Of a DNA stretch of 64,000 bases, positions 26,119 to 34,794 are shown piece after piece. The stretch lies in the NCBI RefSeq assembly GCF_016919385.1, contig NZ_CP070351.1:496001-560000 (forward strand), written 5' to 3'. The notes beneath the pieces were generated by a model. It saw only the letters and a list, made by a program, of their open reading frames with translations, did not search any database and had not been told where the DNA came from. The position numbers and the translations under genes were made by a program. The first letter of the stretch is position 1. The number at the start of each line of letters is the position of its first letter. This stretch comes from Gordonia sp. PDNC005 (GTDB lineage: Bacteria; Actinomycetota; Actinomycetes; Mycobacteriales; Mycobacteriaceae).

Positions 26119-27033
26119 ATGACCATTCTTGAGAACGACTCGATGAGCACACCTGACCGCGGGGTGGACGAAGTGTCGCAGCGACTGGTGGAGTCCGCCG
26201 CACGACTCTCTCGAAACGCGATGACCGAGATCGACTGGTCCGAACCGATGGACCCGGCGCAGTACGGCTGCAGCCCGGAGTGGTCGACGCTGTACGGCAC
26301 CGACTACTGGAATGAGCTGACCGTCGAGCAGCAGGTGACACTGACTCGCCACGAGTTCGCGTCGATCATGAACGTCGGCATCTGGTTCGAGATGATCCTG
26401 CAGGAGCTGGTGCTGCGCGACCAGTACCTCGGCCGCTACCACGAGCCGGAATTCCAGTTTGCGCTCACCGAGATCGCCGACGAATGCCGCCACTCGATCA
26501 TGTTCGCGAAGGCATCGTCGAAGATGGTCGGCACGTCGTACCACCCGCCTCGCCGCATCGGTCGTCTCGGCAAGATCTTCCAGCACACGGCACGCGGTGC
26601 GGTCTCGTACGCAGGCATTCTTGTCGCCGAAGAGATCCTCGACGTGTTCCAGCGCGGCTGCATGCGGGACGAGCGAGTGCTCCCGTTCATCCGCACGATC
26701 AACGAGATCCATGTGCTCGAAGAGTCTCGGCACATGAAGTTCGCCCGTGAGCAGGTCCGCGAGTCGATGGCCGGCATGAGTCCGCTCAAGCGGCGATTCT
26801 GTGCGCTCTACACCTCGCTCGGTGCGCTCTACATCGTGTCGAACCTGGTCCAGCCGCAGGTGTACGCGAACGCGGGACTCGACGTGGACCGTGCGCTCGC
26901 GGAACGTCGCACCAACAAGCACTTCCACGCGATGGTCCGCAGCAACTGCACTCACCTGATGGAGTTCCTCGACGACGTGGGGCTGCTGACGCGGGCCGCG
27001 CGGCGCAACTACCGCCGCGTCCACATGATCTGA
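26119..27033 (+). CDS. AurF-like diiron oxygenase (module 1)
   Basis: This 304-residue helical protein belongs to the AurF / p-aminobenzoate N-oxygenase-like diiron family. Likely metal ligands are in EFASIMNVGIWFEMILQE, ALTEIADECRHSIMF (E-x2-H), VAEEILDVF and HVLEESRHMKFAREQ (E-x2-H). The partner gene overlaps the stop by one base (TGATG) and encodes a ferredoxin-reductase fusion that could supply electrons. The same pairing is known in mycobacteria (Rv0885 next to fprB). Whether it is an N-oxygenase or a desaturase/hydroxylase is unknown. Confidence 0.85.
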   Translation: MTILENDSMSTPDRGVDEVSQRLVESAARLSRNAMTEIDWSEPMDPAQYGCSPEWSTLYGTDYWNELTVEQQVTLTRHEFASIMNVGIWFEMILQELVLRDQYLGRYHEPEFQFALTEIADECRHSIMFAKASSKMVGTSYHPPRRIGRLGKIFQHTARGAVSYAGILVAEEILDVFQRGCMRDERVLPFIRTINEIHVLEESRHMKFAREQVRESMAGMSPLKRRFCALYTSLGALYIVSNLVQPQVYANAGLDVDRALAERRTNKHFHAMVRSNCTHLMEFLDDVGLLTRAARRNYRRVHMI

Positions 27034-28607
27034 TGGCACACGTCATCACCCAGTCGTGCTGCAGCGACGCGGCATGTGTGTCCGTGTGCCCGGTGAACTG
27101 CATTCACCCGACTCCGGAGGAACGAGGGTTCGGCTCGTCGGACATCCTGCACATCGATCCCGTGGCCTGCATCGACTGCGGCGCCTGCGCAGACGCGTGC
27201 CCTGTCGACGCGATCTACCCGGCCGATCGCCTCGGTGAGCGCGACTCGGTGTTCATCGAGGTCAACGCAGCGTTCTATCGCGACAACCCGGATATCTCAT
27301 CGGGGTGGTCGGACATCGTCTATCCGGTGATCCCGCGTCTGCCGGACGGTCTGCGAGTGGCCGTCGTCGGCACCGGGCCGGCAGGCGGGTACGCCGTCCG
27401 GACGTTGATCGGCCGGACTGACGCCGACGTCACGGTGATCGACAGGCTGCCGACTCCCGGAGGTCTCGTCCGCGCAGGCGTCGCGCCCGATCACCCCGGC
27501 ACCAAGGGAGTTCTCCGCACGTTCGACATGCTGTATCGCGATCGACGGGTTCATCTGCTCGGCGGAGTCGAAATCGGAGACGGCCCATCGGCCGTCACTC
27601 CGGGGGAGCTCGCCGACCATTTCGACGCGGTGTTCTACGCGGTCGGTGCACCCGATTCTCGGGTACTCGGGGTGCCCGGTGAAGACCTGCCCGGTTCGGT
27701 GGCTGCAACCGATCTGGTCGCCTGGTACAACGCCTACCCGGGTGCGCAGGGTCCTCCGATCCCGGAAGACGGAGTGGGACGCGCCGTGATCGTGGGAACC
27801 GGCAATGTGGCGCTCGACGTCGCGCGGATCCTGGTGTCGTCGCCGGAAGCGCTCGCCGCCACCGACATCGCCGATCGCGCATTGACCCTCCTGGAGAGGC
27901 AGGACATCCGCGAGGTCGTGCTGCTCGGTCGTCGCAGTCCGTCGGACGCCGCGTACACGGCCGCCGAGTTCAGGGCTCTGCAAGAACTGCCCGGAGTTGA
28001 CGTGATCGTCGCCGACCGCCCGGACGGACTCGGCCTCCACCATCCGCCCGAACCCGACCGACGACGCATCGTCCTGCTCTTCAACAGCGCGGTCGAAGGA
28101 GTCGTCGCAGGTGACCGAGGGCATGTCGGAGCCGTCGACGTGGCGACCGGCGATCTGGCGCATGAGATCACGACCGATCTTGTGGTCCGATCCATCGGGT
28201 ACCGCGGAGTGCGCATCAACGGTCTTCCTTTCGACGACGCCCGCGGTGTCATCCCCAACTCCGACGGCAGAGTGATCAACGAGACAGGCGACGCGATACC
28301 CGGCGTGTACGCCCTCGGATGGGCTGCGCGCGGGGCCACCGGAGGAATCGGCGCCAACAAAGCGCACGCGATCACCACCGTGGAGGCGTTCATCGACGAC
28401 GCCGCGGCCGGACGTCTGACCAGGACGGCGCATGCCCCGGACGACTTCCGCAGGCTCGCGCAGCGCAGGTCGCCCGACCTCGTCGGATATCGCGGAGTGC
28501 GGTCCATCGACCGTGCCGAGCGGGCGCGAGGGCAGGCCGCCGGACGGCCACGGATCAAGTTCACCGAGGTGTCGGACATGCTCGCGGTGGCTCGCCGACG
28601 ACGGTGA
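27033..28607 (+). CDS. fprB: FprB-type ferredoxin / ferredoxin-NADP reductase fusion (module 1)
   Basis: This 524-residue electron-transfer protein starts with a bacterial 7Fe/8Fe-type ferredoxin domain (SCCSDAACVSVCPVNCIHP, then CIDCGACADACPVDAIYP, residues about 1-75) and continues as an adrenodoxin-reductase-like FAD/NADPH domain: VVGTGPAGGYAVRTL FAD site, GLVRAGVAPDHPGTK, VIVGTGNVALDVARIL NADPH site, and GWAARGATGGIG at the C-end. The start overlaps the AurF-like stop (TGATG). It should deliver NADPH electrons to the diiron enzyme. Compared with the second copy at 52.9-54.4 kb it carries a C-terminal tail of about 50 residues that the other lacks. Confidence 0.88.
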   Translation: MAHVITQSCCSDAACVSVCPVNCIHPTPEERGFGSSDILHIDPVACIDCGACADACPVDAIYPADRLGERDSVFIEVNAAFYRDNPDISSGWSDIVYPVIPRLPDGLRVAVVGTGPAGGYAVRTLIGRTDADVTVIDRLPTPGGLVRAGVAPDHPGTKGVLRTFDMLYRDRRVHLLGGVEIGDGPSAVTPGELADHFDAVFYAVGAPDSRVLGVPGEDLPGSVAATDLVAWYNAYPGAQGPPIPEDGVGRAVIVGTGNVALDVARILVSSPEALAATDIADRALTLLERQDIREVVLLGRRSPSDAAYTAAEFRALQELPGVDVIVADRPDGLGLHHPPEPDRRRIVLLFNSAVEGVVAGDRGHVGAVDVATGDLAHEITTDLVVRSIGYRGVRINGLPFDDARGVIPNSDGRVINETGDAIPGVYALGWAARGATGGIGANKAHAITTVEAFIDDAAAGRLTRTAHAPDDFRRLAQRRSPDLVGYRGVRSIDRAERARGQAAGRPRIKFTEVSDMLAVARRRR

Positions 28608-28657
28608 CCCGCGTGTTTCTCAGCAGGATCTGAAGTAGAGACGATAAGACTGTAGGC

Positions 28658-29347
28658 ATGCGCATACTCGTGGTCGACGACGATCGGGCCGTCCGAGAGT
28701 CCCTTCGTCGGTCCCTGTCCTTCAACGGCTACACCGTCGACACGGCGGGTGACGGTCTCGAAGCACTCGAGAAGGTGATCGCCGATCGCCCGGACATGCT
28801 GGTGCTCGACGTGATGATGCCGCGCCTGGACGGTCTGGAAGTGTGCCGCCGACTCCGGTCCGCGGGCGACGACCTGCCGATCCTGGTGCTGACCGCCCGC
28901 GACTCGGTGTCGGAGCGGGTGTCGGGGCTCGACGCGGGCGCCGACGACTACTTGCCCAAGCCGTTCGCCTTGGAGGAACTCCTCGCTCGAGTCAGGTCGT
29001 TGCTGCGCCGTACGGCACGCGAAGACGAGGAGGGCTCGGAGGCGGTCAGCTTCACCGACCTGACCCTCGATCCGGTGACCCGCGAAGTGACGCGCGGCGA
29101 ACGCCAGATCAGTCTCACGCGAACCGAGTTCGCGCTGATGGAGATGCTGATGTCGAACCCGAAGCGGGTCTTGACGCGCAGCCGCATCCTGGAAGAGGTG
29201 TGGGGCTACGACTTCCCGACCTCGGGTAATGCCCTCGAGGTGTACATCGGCTACCTGCGACGCAAGACCGAGGCAGACGGCGAACCGCGACTCATCCACA
29301 CTGTGCGCGGCGTCGGCTACGTGCTCCGTGAGAGCTCCGCGCCCTAG
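28658..29347 (+). CDS. mprA: Response regulator MprA
   Basis: This 229-residue OmpR/PhoB-type response regulator has acidic pocket D7/D8, phospho-acceptor D51 ([14 protein letters not shown]), and the conserved Thr and Lys (VLTARDS, LPKPF). The C-terminal winged helix ends with [10 protein letters not shown]. It precedes a histidine kinase whose start follows the stop codon directly. Gene order with mprB, pepD and moaB2 identifies it as MprA, the envelope-stress and persistence regulator of mycobacteria. Confidence 0.93.
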   Translation: MRILVVDDDRAVRESLRRSLSFNGYTVDTAGDGLEALEKVIADRPDMLVLDVMMPRLDGLEVCRRLRSAGDDLPILVLTARDSVSERVSGLDAGADDYLPKPFALEELLARVRSLLRRTAREDEEGSEAVSFTDLTLDPVTREVTRGERQISLTRTEFALMEMLMSNPKRVLTRSRILEEVWGYDFPTSGNALEVYIGYLRRKTEADGEPRLIHTVRGVGYVLRESSAP

Positions 29348-30790
29348 ATGACGAGCCGAGCACACCGCCCGATGCGGGCGCCGAACGCGCTGACCCGCTC
29401 GGTGTCGCTGCGGAACCGTGTCGCGTTGCTCGCCGCCGCCGTCGTCCTGCTGTCGGCGACACTCATGGCGGGCGCGGCGTACTTCGTCGTCTCCCGATCG
29501 CTGTACCGCGACGTCGACACACAGCTGATCACTCGTGCCGATGGGATGACGGTGCTGTCGAAGCTGGGACGTCTCAGCAACGGTCCGGAGGATCTCCTCG
29601 CTGGAACCGTCTTCTCGACGTCGATCTCGATCGCGCTGGTCGAGCCGACTGGGCACACGCTCATGCTCGGTGAAGTCCCGTACGGCGACACCGAACGGCA
29701 GATCATCGGATCGGTGAACCCGCCTGGAAAACTGAACCAGAGTCTGCGTACCTCGTCGAACCACAGGATTCTCGCCCGCAAACTGTCGAACGGCAGCACA
29801 TTGATGCTCGCCGAGTCGCTCGACCGCACCGACGCCATCCTGAAGCGTCTCGCGTCCGTCCTGTTCGTGGCGGGTGGCGTGGGAGTCGCGTTCGCGGCAC
29901 TCGCCGGAACGGCGGTCGCGCGGGGCGGTCTGCGGCCGGTCGGCCGCCTGACCGAAGCCGTCGAGCGTGTTGCGAAGACGCAGGATCTGAGACCGATTCC
30001 GGTGACCGGAACAGACGAGCTCGCCCGCCTCACCGAGAGCTTCAACACGATGCTCGGCGCGCTCGCCGAATCCCGTGACCAACAGGCACGGCTCGTCGCA
30101 GACGCAGGGCACGAGCTCAAGACACCGCTCACCTCTCTGCGGACCAACCTGGAACTGCTGATCGCTTCGTCTGCGCCGGGTGCGCCCCCGATCCCCGCAT
30201 CAGACATGGTGGAGCTGCGCTCGGATGTGATGGCTCAGATCGAGGAACTGTCGACCCTGGTCGGCGACCTCGTCGACCTCGCGCGTGACGACTCCCTCGA
30301 CACCGTCCACGAAGAGGTCGCTCTCGAGTCAGTCATCGACGACGCCCTGCTCCGCGTCCGACGCCGCCGCGCAGACATCGAGTTCGACGTCCAAACGTCG
30401 CCCTGGTTCGTGTTCGGTGAGGAACACGGCCTCGCCCGCGCTGTGCTCAACGTGCTCGACAACGCCGCCAAATGGAGCCCGCCCGGACGGACCGTCCAGG
30501 TGCGTCTCCACCAAGTGGGACTGCAGGCGGCCGAACTGTCCGTCGCCGATGCGGGGCCCGGTATTCCGCCGGAAGACCGCGAGCGGGTGTTCGAGCGGTT
30601 CTACCGAGCGGACGCCACCCGGTCGATGCCCGGATCGGGTCTCGGGCTTGCGATCGTCCGGCAGGTGGTGGTGCGTCTCGGCGGTTCCGTCGTCGCGGAA
30701 TCGTCATCGGAAGGCGGAGCGTTGATCCGCATGCGCCTCCCAGGGTCGGCGCTGCACACCGAGCCCGACCCCGTTGTCGTCCGTCGGTGA
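29348..30790 (+). CDS. mprB: Sensor histidine kinase MprB
   Basis: This 480-residue kinase has TM1 near residues 25-50, an extracellular sensor loop of about 110 residues, TM2 near 165-190, HAMP to about 245, the H-box DAGHELKTPLTS (phospho-acceptor H255) and an ATPase domain with N-box VLNVLDNAAKWS and G-boxes DAGPGIP and GSGLGLAI. The ATG immediately follows the mprA stop (TAG ATG). MprB is known to bind DnaK and to respond to unfolded extracytoplasmic protein in mycobacteria. Confidence 0.92.
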   Translation: MTSRAHRPMRAPNALTRSVSLRNRVALLAAAVVLLSATLMAGAAYFVVSRSLYRDVDTQLITRADGMTVLSKLGRLSNGPEDLLAGTVFSTSISIALVEPTGHTLMLGEVPYGDTERQIIGSVNPPGKLNQSLRTSSNHRILARKLSNGSTLMLAESLDRTDAILKRLASVLFVAGGVGVAFAALAGTAVARGGLRPVGRLTEAVERVAKTQDLRPIPVTGTDELARLTESFNTMLGALAESRDQQARLVADAGHELKTPLTSLRTNLELLIASSAPGAPPIPASDMVELRSDVMAQIEELSTLVGDLVDLARDDSLDTVHEEVALESVIDDALLRVRRRRADIEFDVQTSPWFVFGEEHGLARAVLNVLDNAAKWSPPGRTVQVRLHQVGLQAAELSVADAGPGIPPEDRERVFERFYRADATRSMPGSGLGLAIVRQVVVRLGGSVVAESSSEGGALIRMRLPGSALHTEPDPVVVRR

Positions 30791-30869
30791 AGTAGACGGC
30801 GTCGGTCATGGGACGGATTCCCAGGATCCTTTGACCGACTTCACAGTGTCCTGGCCTAGGCTGACAATC

Positions 30870-32321
30870 ATGACTGACGGCGGATACCCCTCGGATCGAC
30901 AAGACGACTTCACGGCGCAGAACAATCCCGCGCCGACTCCGTACTCGAAGCTTCCGCCGCTTCCCGGCAGCGAGAATCGTCCCGCGTCGAGCCCGTTCGA
31001 CGCGCCCACGGGCGTGACCTCGACCGGTGGGTTCGCCGCCCAGCAGCCGACGACGGTGACTCCTGCGTATCAGCCCGCACCGTACGGGTCGGCGCCTACG
31101 ACATCGCCGTACGGCGCACCATCGACGGCGCCCTATCAGCAGCCGTACGGCACCGGCCAGTTCGCCGCTGCGCCGCCGAGCGGACCTCCGACCGGGTCGC
31201 TCCCTCCGATCGGCTCCGACCCGGGTCCCGGTGCAGGCGGCTCGGGGCGCGGCGGATCGGGGAAAAAGCTCCTCGTAGGTGCGGCGGTGGTCGCAGTCCT
31301 CGCCGGTGGTGTGGGCGGTGGTGTCGGCTATCTGGTCTCCGATCGCAACGGGTCGTCGAACACGGACAGCACCTCCATCGCGACGGGCCCGACGCAGGCA
31401 GCACAACCTCCCGCCGCCCCAGGATCGGTCCAGGAGACCGCGGCGCGTGTGCTTCCGTCGGTCGTGTCGATCACCGTCTCGAACGGGCGGGAAGTCGGAT
31501 CCGGATCGGGTGTCGTCCTGTCCGAGGACGGCACCATCCTGACCAACAATCACGTGGTCGGCGGACCGAACATGCAGGTCCTCGTCAGCTTCAGTGACGG
31601 GTCGCGAGCCCGGGCGCGAGTACTCGGCGCCGATCCGGTGTCGGACATCGCGGTGATCAAGGCCGACAAGACCGGCCTCACACCCATCACGATCGGAAAG
31701 TCCGACAACCTGACCGTCGGTCAGAACGTCATCGCCATCGGTTCGCCGCTCGGCCTGGAGGGCACGGTCACCACCGGGATCATCTCTGCACTGAACCGTC
31801 CGGTGTCGACGTCCGGCACAGACGGCCAGGACTCGGTGATCGACGCGATCCAGACCGACGCCGCGATCAACCCGGGCAACTCCGGTGGAGCGCTCATCAA
31901 CTCTGCGGGCGCGCTCATCGGCATCAACACCGCGATCGCCACGCTCGGCGCGAGCACCGGCTCGGAGTCTGGCAGCATCGGTCTCGGCTTCGCGATCCCT
32001 GTCGATCAGGCGATGCGTGTTGCGAACGAGTTGCGGACCTCCGGTAAGGCGACCCAGGCCAACATCGGCGTCTCGGTCCGCCCCGCCGTTGATCTCGAGA
32101 AGCCGGGAGCCGTCGTCGCGAACGTCGTCCGCGGCGGACCCGCGGAACGCGCAGGGATCCCTGTCGGTGCGCTCATCACCGCAGTCAATGACCGTCACAT
32201 CACGTCGGCGGATTCTCTCGTCGCCGCCGTACGCTCGAACGCTCCGGGGGATACGGTGAAGGTGACGTACACGGTGAACGGTGACAGCAAGACCGCCGAG
32301 GTCACCCTCGGCACGCTATGA
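30870..32321 (+). CDS. pepD: HtrA-like serine protease PepD
   Basis: This 483-residue membrane-anchored HtrA protease has a Pro/Gly/Thr-rich cytoplasmic region (1-130), one TM helix near 133-155, the trypsin-like domain with triad H228 (TNNHVV), D259 (VSDIAVI) and S338 (NPGNSGGA), and a C-terminal PDZ domain (about 395-480). It is the downstream target of mprAB. A 79-base gap separates it from mprB, so it may have its own promoter. It acts on misfolded proteins outside the membrane. Confidence 0.93.
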   Translation: MTDGGYPSDRQDDFTAQNNPAPTPYSKLPPLPGSENRPASSPFDAPTGVTSTGGFAAQQPTTVTPAYQPAPYGSAPTTSPYGAPSTAPYQQPYGTGQFAAAPPSGPPTGSLPPIGSDPGPGAGGSGRGGSGKKLLVGAAVVAVLAGGVGGGVGYLVSDRNGSSNTDSTSIATGPTQAAQPPAAPGSVQETAARVLPSVVSITVSNGREVGSGSGVVLSEDGTILTNNHVVGGPNMQVLVSFSDGSRARARVLGADPVSDIAVIKADKTGLTPITIGKSDNLTVGQNVIAIGSPLGLEGTVTTGIISALNRPVSTSGTDGQDSVIDAIQTDAAINPGNSGGALINSAGALIGINTAIATLGASTGSESGSIGLGFAIPVDQAMRVANELRTSGKATQANIGVSVRPAVDLEKPGAVVANVVRGGPAERAGIPVGALITAVNDRHITSADSLVAAVRSNAPGDTVKVTYTVNGDSKTAEVTLGTL

Positions 32322-32338
32322 CTTCCAGAGAGGCAGAC

Positions 32339-32905
32339 ATGACTGACATCCTCGACGACGCCGACGCCCAGGCCGCAGACGCGGCGGCTCGTTCGACCAG
32401 CCCGGGGCTCGCAGCCGCCGCACCCGGAGACGGGTTCGCCCGTTCACTCGTAGTGGTCGTCGACGACCGTGTTGCGCACGGGGAGGGTCCAAGCTCGCTC
32501 GGTCCGCTCGTGGGCGAGCTCCTCGAAGAGGCCGGATTCCACGTCGACGCGACCGTCACAGTCCCCGGTGACGAGGTCGAGATCCGGAACGCGCTGAACA
32601 CTGCGGTCATCGGTGGTGTGGACCTCGTGGTGTCGGTTGGAGGCGTCGGTGTCGCAGCACGTGATGTGACCCCGGAGGCGACCGAACCGCTACTCGACCG
32701 TCGTCTGCAAGGCGTCGAGGAGGCGATTCGCAGTTCGGGCCTGTCCGCGGGAGCCACCGACGGTGGACTCTCACGCGGCCTCGCCGGCATCTCAGGTCAG
32801 ACGGTAGTGGTCAACATCGCCGACTCCCGCGCCGCCGTCCGCGACGGCATGGCGACACTGTTGCCGCTGGCCAGGCATGTGATCGGGCACATCAGTGACA
32901 TCTGA
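32339..32905 (+). CDS. moaB2: MoaB2-type molybdopterin biosynthesis protein
   Basis: This 188-residue MogA/MoaB-fold protein has an N-terminal extension of about 35 residues, then SLVVVVDDRVAHGEGPSSLGPLV, PGDEVEIRNAL and the SVGGVGVAARDVTPEAT region, which is the adenylyl-transferase site. The ATG at 32339 (AGAGAGG upstream) is favoured over the ATG at 32318 that overlaps pepD. The mprA-mprB-pepD-moaB2 order is conserved in M. tuberculosis (Rv0981-Rv0984). Confidence 0.9.
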   Translation: MTDILDDADAQAADAAARSTSPGLAAAAPGDGFARSLVVVVDDRVAHGEGPSSLGPLVGELLEEAGFHVDATVTVPGDEVEIRNALNTAVIGGVDLVVSVGGVGVAARDVTPEATEPLLDRRLQGVEEAIRSSGLSAGATDGGLSRGLAGISGQTVVVNIADSRAAVRDGMATLLPLARHVIGHISDI

Positions 32906-33050
32906 CGAGGCCGACTGGGAACGTCGCCGCCGCCTCGATGCGGTGTTCGGCGACGACCTGCCGGAGCAGATCGTCGAGCCGGGCGAGAGTCGGCACGGCG
33001 GCCGGGGCCGCGAGTGGTACGACGAGAACCGCCCACCGCATCACGGATGA
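32895..33050 (+). CDS. Small 51-residue actinobacterial protein
   Basis: A 51-residue frame starts with GTG inside the last codons of moaB2 (11-base overlap). It encodes a very charged peptide, EADWERRRRLDAVFGDDLPEQ followed in pieces by VEPGESRHGGRGREWYDENR and PPHHG. The WERRRRL-x-VFGD-LPE pattern is familiar in short proteins of this position in relatives, but their function is not known. A terminator follows at 33061. Its codon use (third-position GC) matches the neighbours. Confidence 0.7.
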   Translation: MTSDEADWERRRRLDAVFGDDLPEQIVEPGESRHGGRGREWYDENRPPHHG

Positions 33051-33060
33051 CGACAAACAG

Positions 33061-33094
33061 AAAGGACGGCCCACATGAGTGAGGCCGTCCTTTT
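33061..33094. terminator. Intrinsic terminator, moaB2 operon
   Basis: AAAGGACGGCC (33061-33071) pairs with GGCCGTCCTTT (33083-33093) across an 11-base loop and is followed by TTTT. A-rich bases on the other side let it work for the convergent hmuO gene too. Confidence 0.85.
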
Positions 33095-33111
33095 GTTGTG
33101 CGGTAGGGCGT

Positions 33112-33780
33112 TCAGGCCGGGAACAGCCGACTGAGCTCGGCGAACAGTGCCTGGTTGAGCCGGAAGGCGACCTTGACCTCGTCGACGAGACGCGCGCGCT
33201 CGTCGGCGGTCAGCGTCGCACCGATCTCGTCGAGGTGTGCACGGTAGGCGTCTTTGTACGGCTTGACCTTGCCGACCTCGCTGAAGTCGTAGAACGCGAT
33301 GCCCGCGCCGTCGAGTTCGAAGTCTCGGTCGAGGATGCGTCCGATCGCCTGTCCGCCGGACAGGTCACCGAGGTATCGGGTGTAGTGGTGCGCGACGAAC
33401 GCGCCAGGCCAGGCCGCGGAGGTCGTGATGCGAGCCGCGTATTCGTCGGCGGCGGGGGAGTCGTCGGCGTCCTCGATGTCGTCCGGCGCCCAGTGGGCGA
33501 GGTCGGCGTCGATGGTTGCGAGACGGCTCAACGCGGGGTCGATGACCTTCGATGCGATCGGATCGCCTGCGAGCGCCGTTGCTGTCGACTCCAGAGCGGC
33601 GTAGACGGGACGGAGGCGTCGTAGGTACGCGACGTACCCGGCGGCCGACATGCGGCCATCGAGGAGAGCAGACATGAACGTCGATCCTTCGGCCTGCTCG
33701 TGCTCGACGGCGGAGCCCTTTTTCATCGCCGCGGACAACGTGTCCTCGGTTTCGACGATCGCGGGTGCGTCGACGGTCAT
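33112..33780 (-). CDS. hmuO: Heme oxygenase (HmuO type)
   Basis: This 222-residue enzyme degrades heme to biliverdin, CO and iron. The proximal heme ligand is His27 in SAVEHEQAEGSTFM, and the distal helix has the conserved YLGDLSGGQAIGR. The whole protein is helical, as expected. It lies convergent with the moaB2 operon and divergent from nothing close. A possible iron box (33815-33833) lies 35 bases upstream of its start, so it is probably induced when iron is low, releasing iron from heme. Confidence 0.93.
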   Translation of the reverse strand: MTVDAPAIVETEDTLSAAMKKGSAVEHEQAEGSTFMSALLDGRMSAAGYVAYLRRLRPVYAALESTATALAGDPIASKVIDPALSRLATIDADLAHWAPDDIEDADDSPAADEYAARITTSAAWPGAFVAHHYTRYLGDLSGGQAIGRILDRDFELDGAGIAFYDFSEVGKVKPYKDAYRAHLDEIGATLTADERARLVDEVKVAFRLNQALFAELSRLFPA

Positions 33781-33814
33781 GCGGGGCCTCCAGGATCAGG
33801 GCGGTCAATCGATG

Positions 33815-33833
33815 GAAGGTAAACCTAACATCG
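33815..33833 (-). promoter_or_regulatory. Possible DtxR/IdeR iron box upstream of hmuO
   Basis: The 19 bases GAAGGTAAACCTAACATCG match 12 of 19 positions of a DtxR/IdeR-type site written TTAGGTAAGCCTTACCTAA and 11 of 19 of TTAGGTTAGGCTAACCTAA. The core AGGTAAACCT is symmetric. The match is moderate. Confidence 0.45.
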
Positions 33834-33851
33834 CCCGATCGAGAACGCGAA

Positions 33852-33884
33852 GAAGGCTCCGTTCCGGCACAAAACGGAGCCTTC
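33852..33884 (-). terminator. Terminator of mscL
   Basis: GAAGGCTCCGTT (33852-33863) and AACGGAGCCTTC (33873-33884) form a perfect 12-bp stem with a 9-base loop, 20 bases past the mscL stop. The following minus-strand bases TTCGCGTTCT are only weakly T-rich. Confidence 0.75.
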
Positions 33885-33903
33885 GTCGAGATCGATCCGG
33901 GTG

Positions 33904-34698
33904 TCAGCGCGAGTGGCGCGGCCCGTCATTCGGGAACTGGCCCTGCGGGAACTGGCCCCCCTCGGGCGGCGGCGGGTACTGGCCCGGTGCGTACTGACCC
34001 GGGGGGAGATTTCCGGGCGGCGGGTACTGACCGGGAGCCGGGTTCGGCGTCGGGAAGCCTCCGCTCGGCGGGCCGGACGGAGCCTGCGGCTGGCCATAGG
34101 GCTGCTGGGCCTGCGGGGGAGCGGTGAACTGCTGCGTGACGCCCGGCTGGCCGTAGTTCGGCTGCTGTGGCTGCTCGGGGAACGGCGAGCTGGGCTGCTC
34201 CGCGGCGTCGAAACGCGCCGCGTCCTCACGGGCGCGCAACTCGTCGCGCAACCGTGTCTCCTCGGCTTCGGCAGCTGCCTTCGCCGCTGCGGTCTCGGCC
34301 GCCTTGCGCTCCTTGGCTCCGGGATCGAGCAGGTCGCGGATCTCGGTCAGCAGCGAGACCTCGTCCTCCTCCACCTCGGCATCGCCGAGCTTACGGAGCT
34401 CGGACAGCTTGTTGTAGGGCATGACGATCAGGAAGTAGACGACCGCGGCCACGATCACGAAGTTGATCAGGGCGGTGATCACCGCGCCGAAATCGACGAA
34501 AGTCTCGGGCATGCCGTCGCGCAGACGGATTCCGAGCCCGGCGTAGTCGGTGCTGATCGGAATAGACGCGATGAGCGGGTTGACGATCTTCTCGGTGAAT
34601 GCGGTGACGATCGCGGTGAATGCGGCGCCGATGATGACCGCGGTGGCCAATTCGACGACGTTCCCCCGCATCAGGAAGTCTTTGAATCCTTTGAGCAC
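33904..34698 (-). CDS. mscL: Large-conductance mechanosensitive channel with unusual long tail
   Basis: This MscL starts normally: MLKGFKDFLMRGNVVELATAVIIGAAFTAIV (in two pieces: FKDFLMRGNVVELA and TAVIIGAAFTAIV), TM1 then TM2 (FVDFGAVITALINFVIVAAVVYF) and the cytoplasmic helix (LLTEIRDLL). Usual MscL length is 130-150 residues; this one has 264. After residue 135 comes an Ala/Glu-rich helix (AAETAAAKAAAEAEETRLRDELRARED, in shorter pieces) and then about 95 residues dominated by Pro, Gln, Gly and Tyr with repeats such as PPGQYAPGQYPPPP. The tail likely is disordered and cytoplasmic. Emergency turgor release is the known role; what the tail does is unknown. Confidence 0.92.
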   Translation of the reverse strand: MLKGFKDFLMRGNVVELATAVIIGAAFTAIVTAFTEKIVNPLIASIPISTDYAGLGIRLRDGMPETFVDFGAVITALINFVIVAAVVYFLIVMPYNKLSELRKLGDAEVEEDEVSLLTEIRDLLDPGAKERKAAETAAAKAAAEAEETRLRDELRAREDAARFDAAEQPSSPFPEQPQQPNYGQPGVTQQFTAPPQAQQPYGQPQAPSGPPSGGFPTPNPAPGQYPPPGNLPPGQYAPGQYPPPPEGGQFPQGQFPNDGPRHSR

Positions 34699-34794
34699 GA
34701 GGCTCCCCCTAAGCTATTCGATGTGCCGTGACGTCGCTGAGTCTAATGCAGTGCGGCCGTCATTTCGCGGCAACATTCGGCGCGTTATCGAATT

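Noticed and set aside
28608..28657. MprA-type boxes (TCTCAGCA / TCTGAAGT) before mprA
   Set aside because: The two 8-mers agree only loosely and the 3-base spacing differs from the published 2-base spacing, so I did not list it.
30831..30862. TTGACC / TAGGCT as a pepD promoter
   Set aside because: The 20-bp spacing is too long for a standard promoter; an ECF-type site is possible but not visible with confidence.
30447..32198. 583-codon open frame on the minus strand opposite pepD
   Set aside because: Arg-rich translation without family motifs; pepD has its catalytic triad and PDZ domain on the other strand.
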